Positions 1 to 6,500 are shown, counted from the first letter of the stretch. The stretch is 9,245 nt of DNA from CAZCDM01 sp964497475 (GCA_964497475.1 CAZCDM010000098.1:1-9245); one strand, 5' to 3'. Notes: generated by a model not told the origin, from the letters alone. Made by a program: numbers and translations.

Positions 1-154
1 GAAGCCATTCGAGCGCCGAAAACACAAGATATAGAGGCACCTGAGTCAAGTAAATTCCCCTGTAAGCCGATTTCGTACAAACTGACCGGCCGGATTATTT
101 AGATTACATCAAAATAAATGTCCAGAATTTTACGTCTTTCCGAGAAAAAAGATA

Positions 155-182
155 TTGGCTATAATCAAAATGATGGTATAAT
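155..182 (+). promoter_or_regulatory. Candidate sigma70-type promoter for the hybrid kinase gene
   Basis: A TTGGCT box (155-160, 4 of 6 matches to TTGACA) is followed after 16 nt by a perfect TATAAT (177-182). The bases just before it, TGG, give an extended -10 (TGGTATAAT). A second TATAAT lies at 160-165 but has no good -35 box. Transcription would start near 189 and give a leader of about 180 nt. The region is AT-rich, so chance matches are possible. Confidence 0.5.
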
Positions 183-299
183 TTGATTTGTCGGGCCAAT
201 CTGATGTGGCATGGTTGTCGGAGTTCATCTCAGCAGGCGTTATCTTAACATATTGTTTGTCCGTGCTGGTTGATGTTGCTTGCCTGTTTGAGCCCGGTG

Positions 300-325
300 A
301 AAAGGCAGTGAGAGCCTGTCTTTTT
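300..325 (+). promoter_or_regulatory. Leader hairpin followed by T-run, possible attenuator
   Basis: Bases 300-308 (AAAAGGCAG) can pair with 316-324 (CTGTCTTTT) around a 7-nt loop, with one G-U wobble. The 3' arm runs into the T-run at 321-325, so the shape resembles a weak intrinsic terminator inside the transcribed leader. TGCCT at 281-285 can instead pair with AGGCA at 303-307, which would exclude this hairpin. The stem is short and AU-rich at its base, so a real terminator role is uncertain. Confidence 0.25.
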
Positions 326-335
326 ACATTTGCGT

Positions 336-356
336 GTACGTAAGTGTCTTACGTAC
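336..356. repeat. Perfect 9-bp inverted repeat abutting the kinase ribosome binding site
   Basis: GTACGTAAG (336-344) and CTTACGTAC (348-356) are exact reverse complements separated by TGT. The repeat ends one base before the Shine-Dalgarno sequence GGGAG (358-362). It could be an operator for a dimeric repressor, or an RNA hairpin that controls access to the ribosome binding site. A possible upstream GTG start at 344 would fall inside this structure, which argues for the ATG at 371 as the true start. Confidence 0.55.
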
Positions 357-357
357 C

Positions 358-362
358 GGGAG
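358..362 (+). promoter_or_regulatory. Ribosome binding site that sets the kinase start
   Basis: GGGAG lies 8 nt before the ATG at 371. The in-frame GTG at 344 has no purine-rich sequence at a suitable distance, so this site decides in favour of the ATG. Confidence 0.6.
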
Positions 363-370
363 TGCGTGCC

Positions 371-3028
371 ATGTCAGCTGAAAAAACCATAATCATCGAG
401 CGGTCTGCGGAAGACTCTGCCGAGCTTGTCGATCGCCTCGACCAGGCGGGGATCGGATCGATTGTTACGGATGGTCCCCATGTCGCGGGGGTTCTTGAGG
501 CAAATTCAGTTGACTTTGTGCTGATCCCCGTGCACCACGACCAGCCTGAGAAGGACGTCGCCCTGGGCCAGTCGCTTCACGCGCACCACAATCTCCCGGT
601 GCTGTTTTACACCGACGAGCCGCCCGCGAAGCTCGATTCGATTCTCGGCGAAGCCAGTCACGACGGCGTGATCACCCCGCAGATGCACGTTCCGTGCATC
701 GAGCTGGTCTTCCGCCTGGCCCGGCGGCGGCACGACTGGGAGCGATCGCTCCGCGACAGCGAGCAGCAGTTCCGCGCCCTGAGCGATGCAGCTTCGGCGC
801 TGATCTGGGTGGCTGACACCAGCGGCGAGTGCATCTGGTTCAACCGTGCCTGGCTGGAGTTTACGGGTCGGCCGCTGCATGAGCAGGTCGGCGATGGCTG
901 GGCCGAGTCGGTCCATCCCGACGACCGCGAGCGGATCGTCGAGGAGTATCTGCAGGCCTTCAATGCCCGCGAGACGTTCTGCCTGGAATATCGCCTCGCC
1001 CGCCACGACGGCGTCTACCGGACGGTGCGCGACGAGGGCGTGCCGCGATTCTCAGCCGAGGGCGAGTTCATCGGCTACATCGGCTGCGGCATGGACATTC
1101 ACGACCTCGTCGAGACGCGGCAGAAAATCCACCAGGTGGCTGAGCGGTACGAGCTGGCCTGCAAGGCCGGGCGAACCGGCCTGTGGGAGTTCAATATCAA
1201 CGACCAGACGATATGGAACGATCAGACCATCCGCCGGTGGTTCGGGTATGATCGTGAGCCGGTCGGGCCGGAGACTTGGAAAAATCGTGTGCATCCGGAT
1301 GATCTTCCCATGCTCGATGGATTGATTGAGCAGTACCTCGCAGGGGAACTCCAGAATCACGAGTTCCTCGTGCGATGCCGCACGAATTCTTCGGAATATC
1401 GTTGGATCAAAATGATCGGTTCGCTGATGGGCGACGACGGCAGCGGGGCCATGCGGATTCTCGGTACGTGCACGGATGTCCACGAGCAGCGTCAGGCCGA
1501 GCTGCTCATCCAGCAGGAGCGCCACGCCCGCGACGAAACTCTCCAGAGCATCAACGAGATGGTCACCTACAACGATCCGGACCTGCGCGTCCGCTGGGCC
1601 AACCGCGCCGCCCTGACCCGTGCCGATAAGACGCTCGACGAGATTCGCGGCCGGTACTGCTACGAACTATGGCAGGGCCGCACCGAGCCCTGCGAGGACT
1701 GTCCGCTGCTGGAGGTCTTCCAGACCGGCCTGGCCGCCCAGCAGCAACGCAAAACGCCCGACGGGCGGTGGTGGTCTCTCAAGGCCACGCCGGTGACCGA
1801 CGACCGCGGGAAGGTCATCGCCGCCGTCGAGGTTGGCGAGGATATCACCTACCAGCGGATGGTCAAAAAGCAGCAGCAGGAACTCCAGGCCCGGCAGGGG
1901 CGCATCGAAAAACTCCAAAGCCTCTCGAACCTCGCCGGCGGAGTCGCCCACGACTTCAACAACATCCTGGCTATCATCCAGGGTAATGCCGAGCTCGGCC
2001 TGCGCGAGTGCGACCCCGATTCGATCCAGGCCGAGTTCCTCAAGGAAATCCTCGCCGCCAGCAAACGCGCCAGCACGCTCAGCCGGAGCATGCTCTACTA
2101 CTCCGGCCGAGGCCGATTCCTGCTCAGCCAGACCAACCTCAACGACCTGCTCCAAAAGCAGGGGCAAACCTGCCCGCTCAGCCCGCAGCACACCATCGAC
2201 TACCAGCTCGACGAATCCATCCCGTCGGTCCACATCGATGCCCCGCAACTCGGCGCAGCCATCCACAATCTGCTGGAGAACGCCGTCGAAGCCCTCGACG
2301 AGCGACCTGGCACGATAACCCTGCGAAGCGGCACGGAGCAGCTCACGCCCGAGACGATGGACAACCTCGTGCCGGAGGAAAATCTCAAGCCCGGGCACTA
2401 TGTCTTCATCGAGGTCAGCGACACCGGGCCGGGCATTGACTCGAAGATCGTCAACTCCGTGCTGTTCGACCCGTTTTACACCACGCACTTCACCGGCCGG
2501 GGGCTGGGCTTGGCAGCTGTGCTCGGCATCGTCCGGGGCCACGGCGGCTGCATTCGCGTGACGTCCACGAAAGACCACGGCACGACATTCCGGCTGCTGC
2601 TGCCGCTGGAAGAGTTGCACCCCGACGTTTCGCCCGACGCCCCGGCCGAAACCCCGGCCCGGACGGTACTCGTCGTCGACGACGAGGCGGGCATCCGCAA
2701 ACTCGCCGGCCGCTATATCGCCTCGCGCAACCTGCACGTCCAGGAAGTCGCCAGCGGCACCGAAGCACTGCGGGTCCTCACCGAAGATCAACAGCACCAC
2801 ATCGGCGCGGTCCTGCTGGACATGTCCATGCCCGAGGTCGACGGAATGGAAGTCTACACCCGCCTGCGGAAGTTCGCCCCGGCCCTGCCGGTGGTTCTCA
2901 CCAGCGGCTACGGTGATAACACCATCTGCGATACCGTCCTGAAAGACCCCAACCTCCGCTTCGTGGCCAAGCCTTTCTCCCGCCAGCAGATCGTCGAAGC
3001 CATCGGCCAGTTCATCCCCGAATCCTAG
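371..3028 (+). CDS. Soluble hybrid histidine kinase: pseudo-receiver, three PAS domains, HisKA-HATPase, receiver
   Basis: This 885-aa protein should autophosphorylate a histidine and pass the phosphate to its own C-terminal receiver. I see no signal peptide or membrane segment, so it is probably cytoplasmic. Domain order: a degenerate receiver-like domain (about 5-115; Pro53 where the phosphorylated Asp is expected), PAS1 (about 130-252) and PAS2 (about 256-377), both with a VHPDD motif, and PAS3 (about 389-496) with Cys430, Cys441 and Cys444. Coiled-coil-like linkers lie near 376-395 and 497-517. The HisKA box is HDFNN with His527. The ATPase has an N box (Asn637), DTGPGI at 684-689, DPFYTT at 700-705 and GRGLGLA at 709-715. 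The C-terminal receiver is intact, with Asp770/Asp771, phosphoacceptor Asp817, Thr844 and Lys867. The HxFNN box fits NtrB-like (HPK4) kinases. The signal sensed and the output are unknown, as no DNA-binding domain is present. Confidence 0.93.
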   Translation: MSAEKTIIIERSAEDSAELVDRLDQAGIGSIVTDGPHVAGVLEANSVDFVLIPVHHDQPEKDVALGQSLHAHHNLPVLFYTDEPPAKLDSILGEASHDGVITPQMHVPCIELVFRLARRRHDWERSLRDSEQQFRALSDAASALIWVADTSGECIWFNRAWLEFTGRPLHEQVGDGWAESVHPDDRERIVEEYLQAFNARETFCLEYRLARHDGVYRTVRDEGVPRFSAEGEFIGYIGCGMDIHDLVETRQKIHQVAERYELACKAGRTGLWEFNINDQTIWNDQTIRRWFGYDREPVGPETWKNRVHPDDLPMLDGLIEQYLAGELQNHEFLVRCRTNSSEYRWIKMIGSLMGDDGSGAMRILGTCTDVHEQRQAELLIQQERHARDETLQSINEMVTYNDPDLRVRWANRAALTRADKTLDEIRGRYCYELWQGRTEPCEDCPLLEVFQTGLAAQQQRKTPDGRWWSLKATPVTDDRGKVIAAVEVGEDITYQRMVKKQQQELQARQGRIEKLQSLSNLAGGVAHDFNNILAIIQGNAELGLRECDPDSIQAEFLKEILAASKRASTLSRSMLYYSGRGRFLLSQTNLNDLLQKQGQTCPLSPQHTIDYQLDESIPSVHIDAPQLGAAIHNLLENAVEALDERPGTITLRSGTEQLTPETMDNLVPEENLKPGHYVFIEVSDTGPGIDSKIVNSVLFDPFYTTHFTGRGLGLAAVLGIVRGHGGCIRVTSTKDHGTTFRLLLPLEELHPDVSPDAPAETPARTVLVVDDEAGIRKLAGRYIASRNLHVQEVASGTEALRVLTEDQQHHIGAVLLDMSMPEVDGMEVYTRLRKFAPALPVVLTSGYGDNTICDTVLKDPNLRFVAKPFSRQQIVEAIGQFIPES

Positions 3029-3062
3029 CGGCGTGATTTTTCCCCGCCGGGCGTGTATCATC

Positions 3063-3078
3063 TCACCCGAAAGGGTGA
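3063..3078 (+). promoter_or_regulatory. GAAA-loop hairpin overlapping the Shine-Dalgarno of the FIST gene
   Basis: TCACCC (3063-3068) and GGGTGA (3073-3078) form a perfect 6-bp stem closed by GAAA, a GNRA-type tetraloop. The ribosome binding site AAGGG (3071-3075), 8 nt before the ATG at 3084, lies in the loop and the 3' arm. Folding could lower translation of the lipoprotein relative to the kinase. A regulatory role is inference. Confidence 0.4.
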
Positions 3079-3083
3079 ATGCG

Positions 3084-4481
3084 ATGACACGATTTCTGCT
3101 GATACTCACGATCGGTTCTCTTCTTTTGGTCGGCTGTGGTGCGCCGCACTTCGCCGCAGCGACAAGCACCGGCCGACGCCCCGCCGTCGATGCCCGCCGC
3201 GCCGTCGAGCTGGCCATCGATCAGCTCGGCGAGACTGAACCCAAGGCGCTGCTCTACGCAGCCTGGTTCCCCGCCGAGCCAGCCTCCCAGCCAGCTGCCG
3301 CCAGCGGTCCGGCCACCGCACCAACCACCGCGCCTGCCCTCCCGGCCATCGACACCCACGCCGAAGCCCAGGCCGTCCTCGCCATCTCCGAAATCGCCCG
3401 GCGGTTCAACATTCCCGCCGTCGGCCTGCGCGCCCAGAGCCTCGCCGGCCGCGACGTCATCACCATAGGCGGCGTCAGCGCCCTGGCTATCGGCGCACCG
3501 GCCGAGGTCCGCGCCGCAGCCGTGCCCATCGAGCCCGACCGCCGGCAGACCGCCCACAAGCTCAGTGCCGCCCTGGCCGATGTGCCCAACCTCAAGCTGC
3601 TGATGGTCCTCGGCGAGATGTCCCTCTGCTTCCAGCCGGCCGACGACTTCGACGCCAACGCATTCACCGCCGCACTCGAACACACCCTGCCGCGGAACAC
3701 CCTCATCGCGGGCGGCAATAGCATGAACGACCCGACCGCGACGGGCCTGGCCGGCCTGGCCGGGGCGGTCTATCTCGACGACAAAATCCTGCCCGGGCAC
3801 GTCGTCGGCCTGGCTATCGGCGGCGAGTTCCGCCTGTTCACCGCATCGGGCCACGCCTACGACGCCGTCGGGCCCACCGTCACCGTCACCAAGGCCATCG
3901 GCCCCTGGGTCATCGAACTCGACTCCAAGCCCGCTGCCGAGGTCTACCGCGACATCGCAGCCATGGCTCCCGACGAACCATTCAGCGTCGACTGGAACCA
4001 CCCCGTCGGGCTGGTCACCTCAGCCGAGGAGGCCGTGCCCGTCGCCATCATCAACTGGATCGGCCCGGAGGGGTTCGATCGCACCGGGCGGGACCTGCCC
4101 ATCCCGGCCGGGGCCCTGCGATTCGGCCAGGCCATCCCGGAAAGCACCGCCCTGCGTATCCTCCGCGGCGGGCTCAACCAGCCGGCCATCTGTGCGTCGG
4201 CCAGCCAGGCCGTCACCGATACCCTCGCCCAGGCCCGCGTCGCCGGCGCCCAACCCCTGGCCCTGCTGGTGACCTCCTGCTGCACCCGCGGCATGAGGCT
4301 CGCCGACCTGGCCGTCGAGGCCGAGGCCATCTCCTGCGCCGCCGCGCACACCGAGCCCCCGCTGCCGCTATTCGGTTTCTACGCCTTCGGCCAGCTCGGC
4401 CCGCTCGACGGCGCGTACCAGAAGCTCCACCACCGCTTCCAACAGCAGGTCGTCCAGGCCATCCTCATCGCCTCGCCTTAA
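3084..4481 (+). CDS. FIST domain lipoprotein, putative small-ligand sensor
   Basis: The 465-aa product starts with a short Arg and a hydrophobic stretch ending in LVGC (Cys18), a good lipobox. It should therefore be exported and lipid-anchored with a mature N terminus at Cys18. Residues 63-88 are a Pro/Ala/Thr low-complexity linker. The rest matches FIST_N followed by FIST_C: GGNSMND at 210-216, TSCCTRG with Cys399/Cys400 (the usual SC-x-x-R region of FIST_C), and a closing FGFYAFGQLGP at 430-440. FIST domains are known as sensory modules, thought to bind small ligands such as amino acids, usually inside signalling proteins. Here FIST stands alone on an exported protein. I chose ATG 3084 because it has AAGGG 8 nt upstream and places the signal peptide at the N terminus; an in-frame GTG at 3033 would add 17 residues before it. 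The gene lies 55 nt after the hybrid kinase, so the two may be co-transcribed. The ligand is unknown. Confidence 0.85.
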   Translation: MTRFLLILTIGSLLLVGCGAPHFAAATSTGRRPAVDARRAVELAIDQLGETEPKALLYAAWFPAEPASQPAAASGPATAPTTAPALPAIDTHAEAQAVLAISEIARRFNIPAVGLRAQSLAGRDVITIGGVSALAIGAPAEVRAAAVPIEPDRRQTAHKLSAALADVPNLKLLMVLGEMSLCFQPADDFDANAFTAALEHTLPRNTLIAGGNSMNDPTATGLAGLAGAVYLDDKILPGHVVGLAIGGEFRLFTASGHAYDAVGPTVTVTKAIGPWVIELDSKPAAEVYRDIAAMAPDEPFSVDWNHPVGLVTSAEEAVPVAIINWIGPEGFDRTGRDLPIPAGALRFGQAIPESTALRILRGGLNQPAICASASQAVTDTLAQARVAGAQPLALLVTSCCTRGMRLADLAVEAEAISCAAAHTEPPLPLFGFYAFGQLGPLDGAYQKLHHRFQQQVVQAILIASP

Positions 4482-4488
4482 GCAGAAG

Positions 4489-4515
4489 TCCACGAATCGC
4501 ACGGATTGCGCGAAT
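4489..4515 (+). repeat. CCACGAAT-type repeat, left copy 1
   Basis: This 27-nt unit begins TCCACGAATCGCACGG and ends GCGCGAAT. It matches the copy at 4570-4596 at 26 of 27 positions; the single difference is G at 4494 versus A at 4575. It starts 8 nt after the FIST gene stop codon. Confidence 0.8.
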
Positions 4516-4569
4516 TAAAGACACCGCAACAAGGCAGCCGAAGCGGGTTCGAAAAGGACAAAAAAGCAG

Positions 4570-4596
4570 TCCACAAATCGCACGGATTGCGCGAAT
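4570..4596 (+). repeat. CCACGAAT-type repeat, left copy 2
   Basis: This is the second 27-nt unit, 81 bases from the first, beginning TCCACAAATCGCACGG. With two extra bases on its left (AGTCCACAAAT, 4568-4578) it is an exact 11-bp reverse complement of 4765-4775. Confidence 0.8.
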
Positions 4597-4709
4597 AAAA
4601 AACCACATCCCGTCACAAAGACACCATAAGCAGGGAGAACGGCGGGTAAGTGGGATATTCTTTTTGCGACCGTTGTGCTACCAGCGGCTGAGTTGTCATC
4701 TCTGTTTCC

Positions 4710-4728
4710 ATTCGAGTCATTCGTGGAC
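4710..4728 (-). repeat. Inverted partner repeat, right copy 1
   Basis: The 19-nt unit ATTCGAGTCATTCGTGGAC matches 4756-4774 at 16 of 19 positions. Its ATTCGTGGA (4719-4727) is the exact reverse complement of the start of left copy 1 (4489-4497). Confidence 0.65.
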
Positions 4729-4755
4729 CGCCTGTTGTGTTGTCCCCGTTGTTTA

Positions 4756-4774
4756 ATTCGAACCATTTGTGGAC
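4756..4774 (-). repeat. Inverted partner repeat, right copy 2
   Basis: The 19-nt unit ATTCGAACCATTTGTGGAC carries the T variant (ATTTGTGG). It therefore pairs exactly with left copy 2, which carries the matching A variant. Confidence 0.65.
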
Positions 4775-4812
4775 TCAACCTGTTTTCACGCCCGGCCGAA
4801 TCCGATGATACA

Positions 4813-4841
4813 TGGACAGGTCGGGGCCTGGCTCATACACT
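4813..4841 (+). promoter_or_regulatory. Candidate sigma70-type promoter for lpdA
   Basis: TGGACA (4813-4818, 5 of 6 matches to TTGACA) is followed after 17 nt by TACACT (4836-4841, 4 of 6 matches to TATAAT). The spacing is ideal, and it would give a short leader of about 25 nt before the lpdA start at 4873. It lies just outside the repeat stretch, so lpdA may have its own promoter. Confidence 0.5.
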
Positions 4842-4872
4842 GGGGTGACTCTCACGCATCGAAGGAGCCGTC

Positions 4873-6294
4873 ATGATTGAGACTCAACTTTGCGTCCTGG
4901 GCGGCGGGCCGGGCGGCTATGCGGCGGCCTTTCTCGCAGCCGACAAGGGCATGGATGTCACCCTCGTGGAAATCGAGCCCCGCCTGGGCGGCACGTGTCT
5001 GCTCCGCGGCTGCATTCCCTCCAAGTCGCTGCTCCACGCCACCGGCGTCGCAGCCGAGGCGATGGACCTCGCCGAGTGGGGCATCGCGTTCGATCAACCC
5101 GCCATCGACATCGACACCCTCCGCGCCCGCAAAGATAAGGTCGTCTCGACGCTGACCGGCGGGCTCGCCCAGCTCGCCAAAAAACGTAACGTCCGCGTCA
5201 TCAACGCCCGCGGCGTGTTCGTCGACAGCACCATGCTCCACCTCGAAGACGGCGACCCGGCCACCTACAGCGAATCGCCTCGCCTGAAATTCGAGCACTG
5301 CATCCTCGCGACCGGCTCGACCCCGACCGTGCCGGGCTTTCTCGACATCGGCTCGCCGCGCGTGATGACCTCCACCGGCGCGCTGGACCTGCCCGACGTG
5401 CCGGCCCGCCTGCTGGTCATCGGCGGGGGATACATCGGCCTGGAGCTCGGCACGGTCTACGCCCGGCTCGGCTCGGCCGTCACCGTCGTCGAAATGCTCG
5501 ACTCGCTCGTCCCGGCCGCCGATGCAGCCCTCATCCGCCCGCTGGCCAAAGCGCTGGAGCAGCTCTTGGCGGACATCCACCTCGGCACGAAGGTCACCGC
5601 CATCGAAGAGACCGCCCAGGCCCTCGCCGTCACCCTCGAAGGAAAGGCCGACGGGCAGTTCGAGTTCGACTGCGTGCTGGTCTCCATCGGCCGACGACCT
5701 CACAGCCGGGGCTTCGGGCTGGAGAACACCGGCGCGGAAATCGACACCGCCGGCTTCGTCGCCCACGACGAGCAGATGCGCACCGCCGCGGGCACGATCT
5801 TCGCCATCGGCGACGTGGCCGGCCAGCCCATGCTCGCCCACAAGGCCAGCTACGACGCCACCATCGCCGTCGAGGCTATCCTTGGCGAGCCCACCGCCTG
5901 GGACGCCCGCGCTATCCCGGCGGTCATGTTCACCCAGCCGGAGGTCGCCTGGGCCGGGCTCACCGAGGCCGAAGCCAAAGACAAGGGCATCGACGTGGAA
6001 GTCAGCAGCTACCCCTGGGCCGCCTCGGGCCGGGCGCAGTCCATGGGCGCAACGGCCGGCGTGACGCGACTGCTGATCGACCCGGCCACCGAGCGCGTGC
6101 TCGGCGCGGGCATTGCCGGGACCAATGCCGGCGAACTCATCGCCGAGGCCGCTCTGGCCATCGAGCTGGGCGCCACCGCCGAGGATATCGCCCGGACCGT
6201 CCACGCCCATCCGACCCTCGCCGAGACGACCCGCTTCGCAGCCGAGGCGTTTTACGGCACGGCCACGGAAATCTATCGACCGAAAAAACAGTGA
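4873..6294 (+). CDS. lpdA: Dihydrolipoamide dehydrogenase (E3)
   Basis: This flavoenzyme reoxidises dihydrolipoamide on the E2 subunit of 2-oxo acid dehydrogenase complexes and passes the electrons through FAD to NAD+. The 473-aa length is normal for the family. FAD-binding GGGPGG is at 10-15. The redox disulfide is Cys42-Cys47 in GGTCLLRGCIPSK. The NAD-binding GGGYIG is at 184-189, with Glu207 ending the second strand, which fits NAD rather than NADP. The second FAD motif AIGD ends at Asp314. The catalytic His446-Glu451 pair lies in HPTLAE near the C terminus. All key residues are present, and there is no fused lipoyl domain. The start ATG has a strong GAAGGAG (4861-4867) 5 nt upstream. The E1 gene follows after 212 nt, which points to the pyruvate dehydrogenase complex, although E3 is often shared with the 2-oxoglutarate and glycine cleavage systems. 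Confidence 0.96.
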   Translation: MIETQLCVLGGGPGGYAAAFLAADKGMDVTLVEIEPRLGGTCLLRGCIPSKSLLHATGVAAEAMDLAEWGIAFDQPAIDIDTLRARKDKVVSTLTGGLAQLAKKRNVRVINARGVFVDSTMLHLEDGDPATYSESPRLKFEHCILATGSTPTVPGFLDIGSPRVMTSTGALDLPDVPARLLVIGGGYIGLELGTVYARLGSAVTVVEMLDSLVPAADAALIRPLAKALEQLLADIHLGTKVTAIEETAQALAVTLEGKADGQFEFDCVLVSIGRRPHSRGFGLENTGAEIDTAGFVAHDEQMRTAAGTIFAIGDVAGQPMLAHKASYDATIAVEAILGEPTAWDARAIPAVMFTQPEVAWAGLTEAEAKDKGIDVEVSSYPWAASGRAQSMGATAGVTRLLIDPATERVLGAGIAGTNAGELIAEAALAIELGATAEDIARTVHAHPTLAETTRFAAEAFYGTATEIYRPKKQ

Positions 6295-6460
6295 CCACAG
6301 AGGCCCAGAGTCACAGAGAACAACAGGTGCAGAGAAACGACAACGAAGAAAGTATGAAAGTAGATACGGTACTGAATCCATTGCGAGTGAAGGAATATAT
6401 GCAACATCGTTCATATACCCAAAAAATTAGTTTTCCTCTGGGTCTCTGCGACTCTGTGGC
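6294..6460. repeat. Inverted-repeat element with CACAGAG arms between lpdA and aceE
   Basis: The left arm (6294-6320) and right arm (6433-6460) are imperfect reverse complements of about 27 nt, matching at roughly 21 positions. Each arm is built of three tandem 8-mers: CACAGAGG, CCCAGAGT and CACAGAGA (6296-6319) on the left, and CTCTGGGT, CTCTGCGA and CTCTGTGG (6436-6459) on the right. The 112-nt centre is AT-rich, with a small inverted pair TATATG/CATATA, and has no credible gene. The element begins on the last base of the lpdA stop codon. It looks like a short non-autonomous, MITE-like repeat. I recall similar sequences in other environmental genomes, but no search was possible. Confidence 0.65.
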
Positions 6461-6495
6461 AACCAAGTTCTCCGCCTAGAATGAACCAACCTGGA

Positions 6496-6500
6496 AAGGG
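6496..6500 (+). promoter_or_regulatory. Ribosome binding site of aceE
   Basis: AAGGG, within GGAAAGGG, lies 6 nt before the ATG at 6507. It fixes the aceE start and sits just outside the repeat element. Confidence 0.6.

Larger units (their letters stand above)
1..370. other. AT-richer intergenic region and leader of the hybrid kinase gene
   Basis: I find no convincing gene here on either strand. The stretch is clearly AT-richer than the coding DNA that follows. Its first 150 bases show nothing I can name and may be the downstream flank of a gene outside the window. The rest holds a sigma70-like promoter (155-182), a long untranslated leader of about 180 nt if that promoter is used, and two hairpin-forming segments listed separately. 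Confidence 0.6.
4482..4812. other. Gene-free stretch with dispersed repeat units
   Basis: This stretch between the FIST gene and the E3 promoter is AT-richer than its neighbours. It holds two 27-nt direct repeats on the left, two 19-nt repeats in opposite sense on the right, and two copies of AAAGACACC (4517-4525 and 4617-4625) exactly 100 bases apart. The centre (about 4626-4705) shows nothing I can name. I see no strong intrinsic terminator. The resemblance to 'CCACGAAT'-type intergenic repeats of environmental bacteria is from memory and was not searched. Confidence 0.6.

Noticed and set aside
266..280. Sigma54-like sequence TGG...TTGCT
   Set aside because: The distance between the GG and GC elements is 8 nt instead of the required 10.
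344..370. GTG at 344 as an earlier start of the kinase
   Set aside because: It lies inside the inverted repeat and lacks a Shine-Dalgarno sequence, while ATG 371 has GGGAG 8 nt upstream.
3033..3061. TATCAT (3056-3061) as a separate promoter for the FIST gene
   Set aside because: There is no acceptable -35 box at the right spacing, so co-transcription with the kinase is simpler.
1667..3217. 516-aa open frame on the - strand opposite the kinase
   Set aside because: It overlaps intact HisKA, HATPase and receiver coding sequence. The antisense frame is open because of third-position GC bias and has no domain I recognise.
4482..4775. CRISPR array suggested by the 27-nt direct repeats
   Set aside because: There are only two direct copies, with inverted partners on the right and no cas genes. 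The pattern is that of a dispersed palindromic repeat.
4515..4778. 87-aa open frame on the - strand in the intergenic repeat stretch
   Set aside because: It is made largely of repeat units, has no similarity I recognise and no convincing ribosome binding site.
4852..6414. 520-aa open frame on the - strand opposite lpdA
   Set aside because: It is the shadow of a complete lpdA gene, with a Gly/Asp/Val-rich composition and no family resemblance.
6291..6479. 62-aa open frame on the + strand between lpdA and aceE
   Set aside because: It is a translation of the inverted-repeat element and has no coding character.
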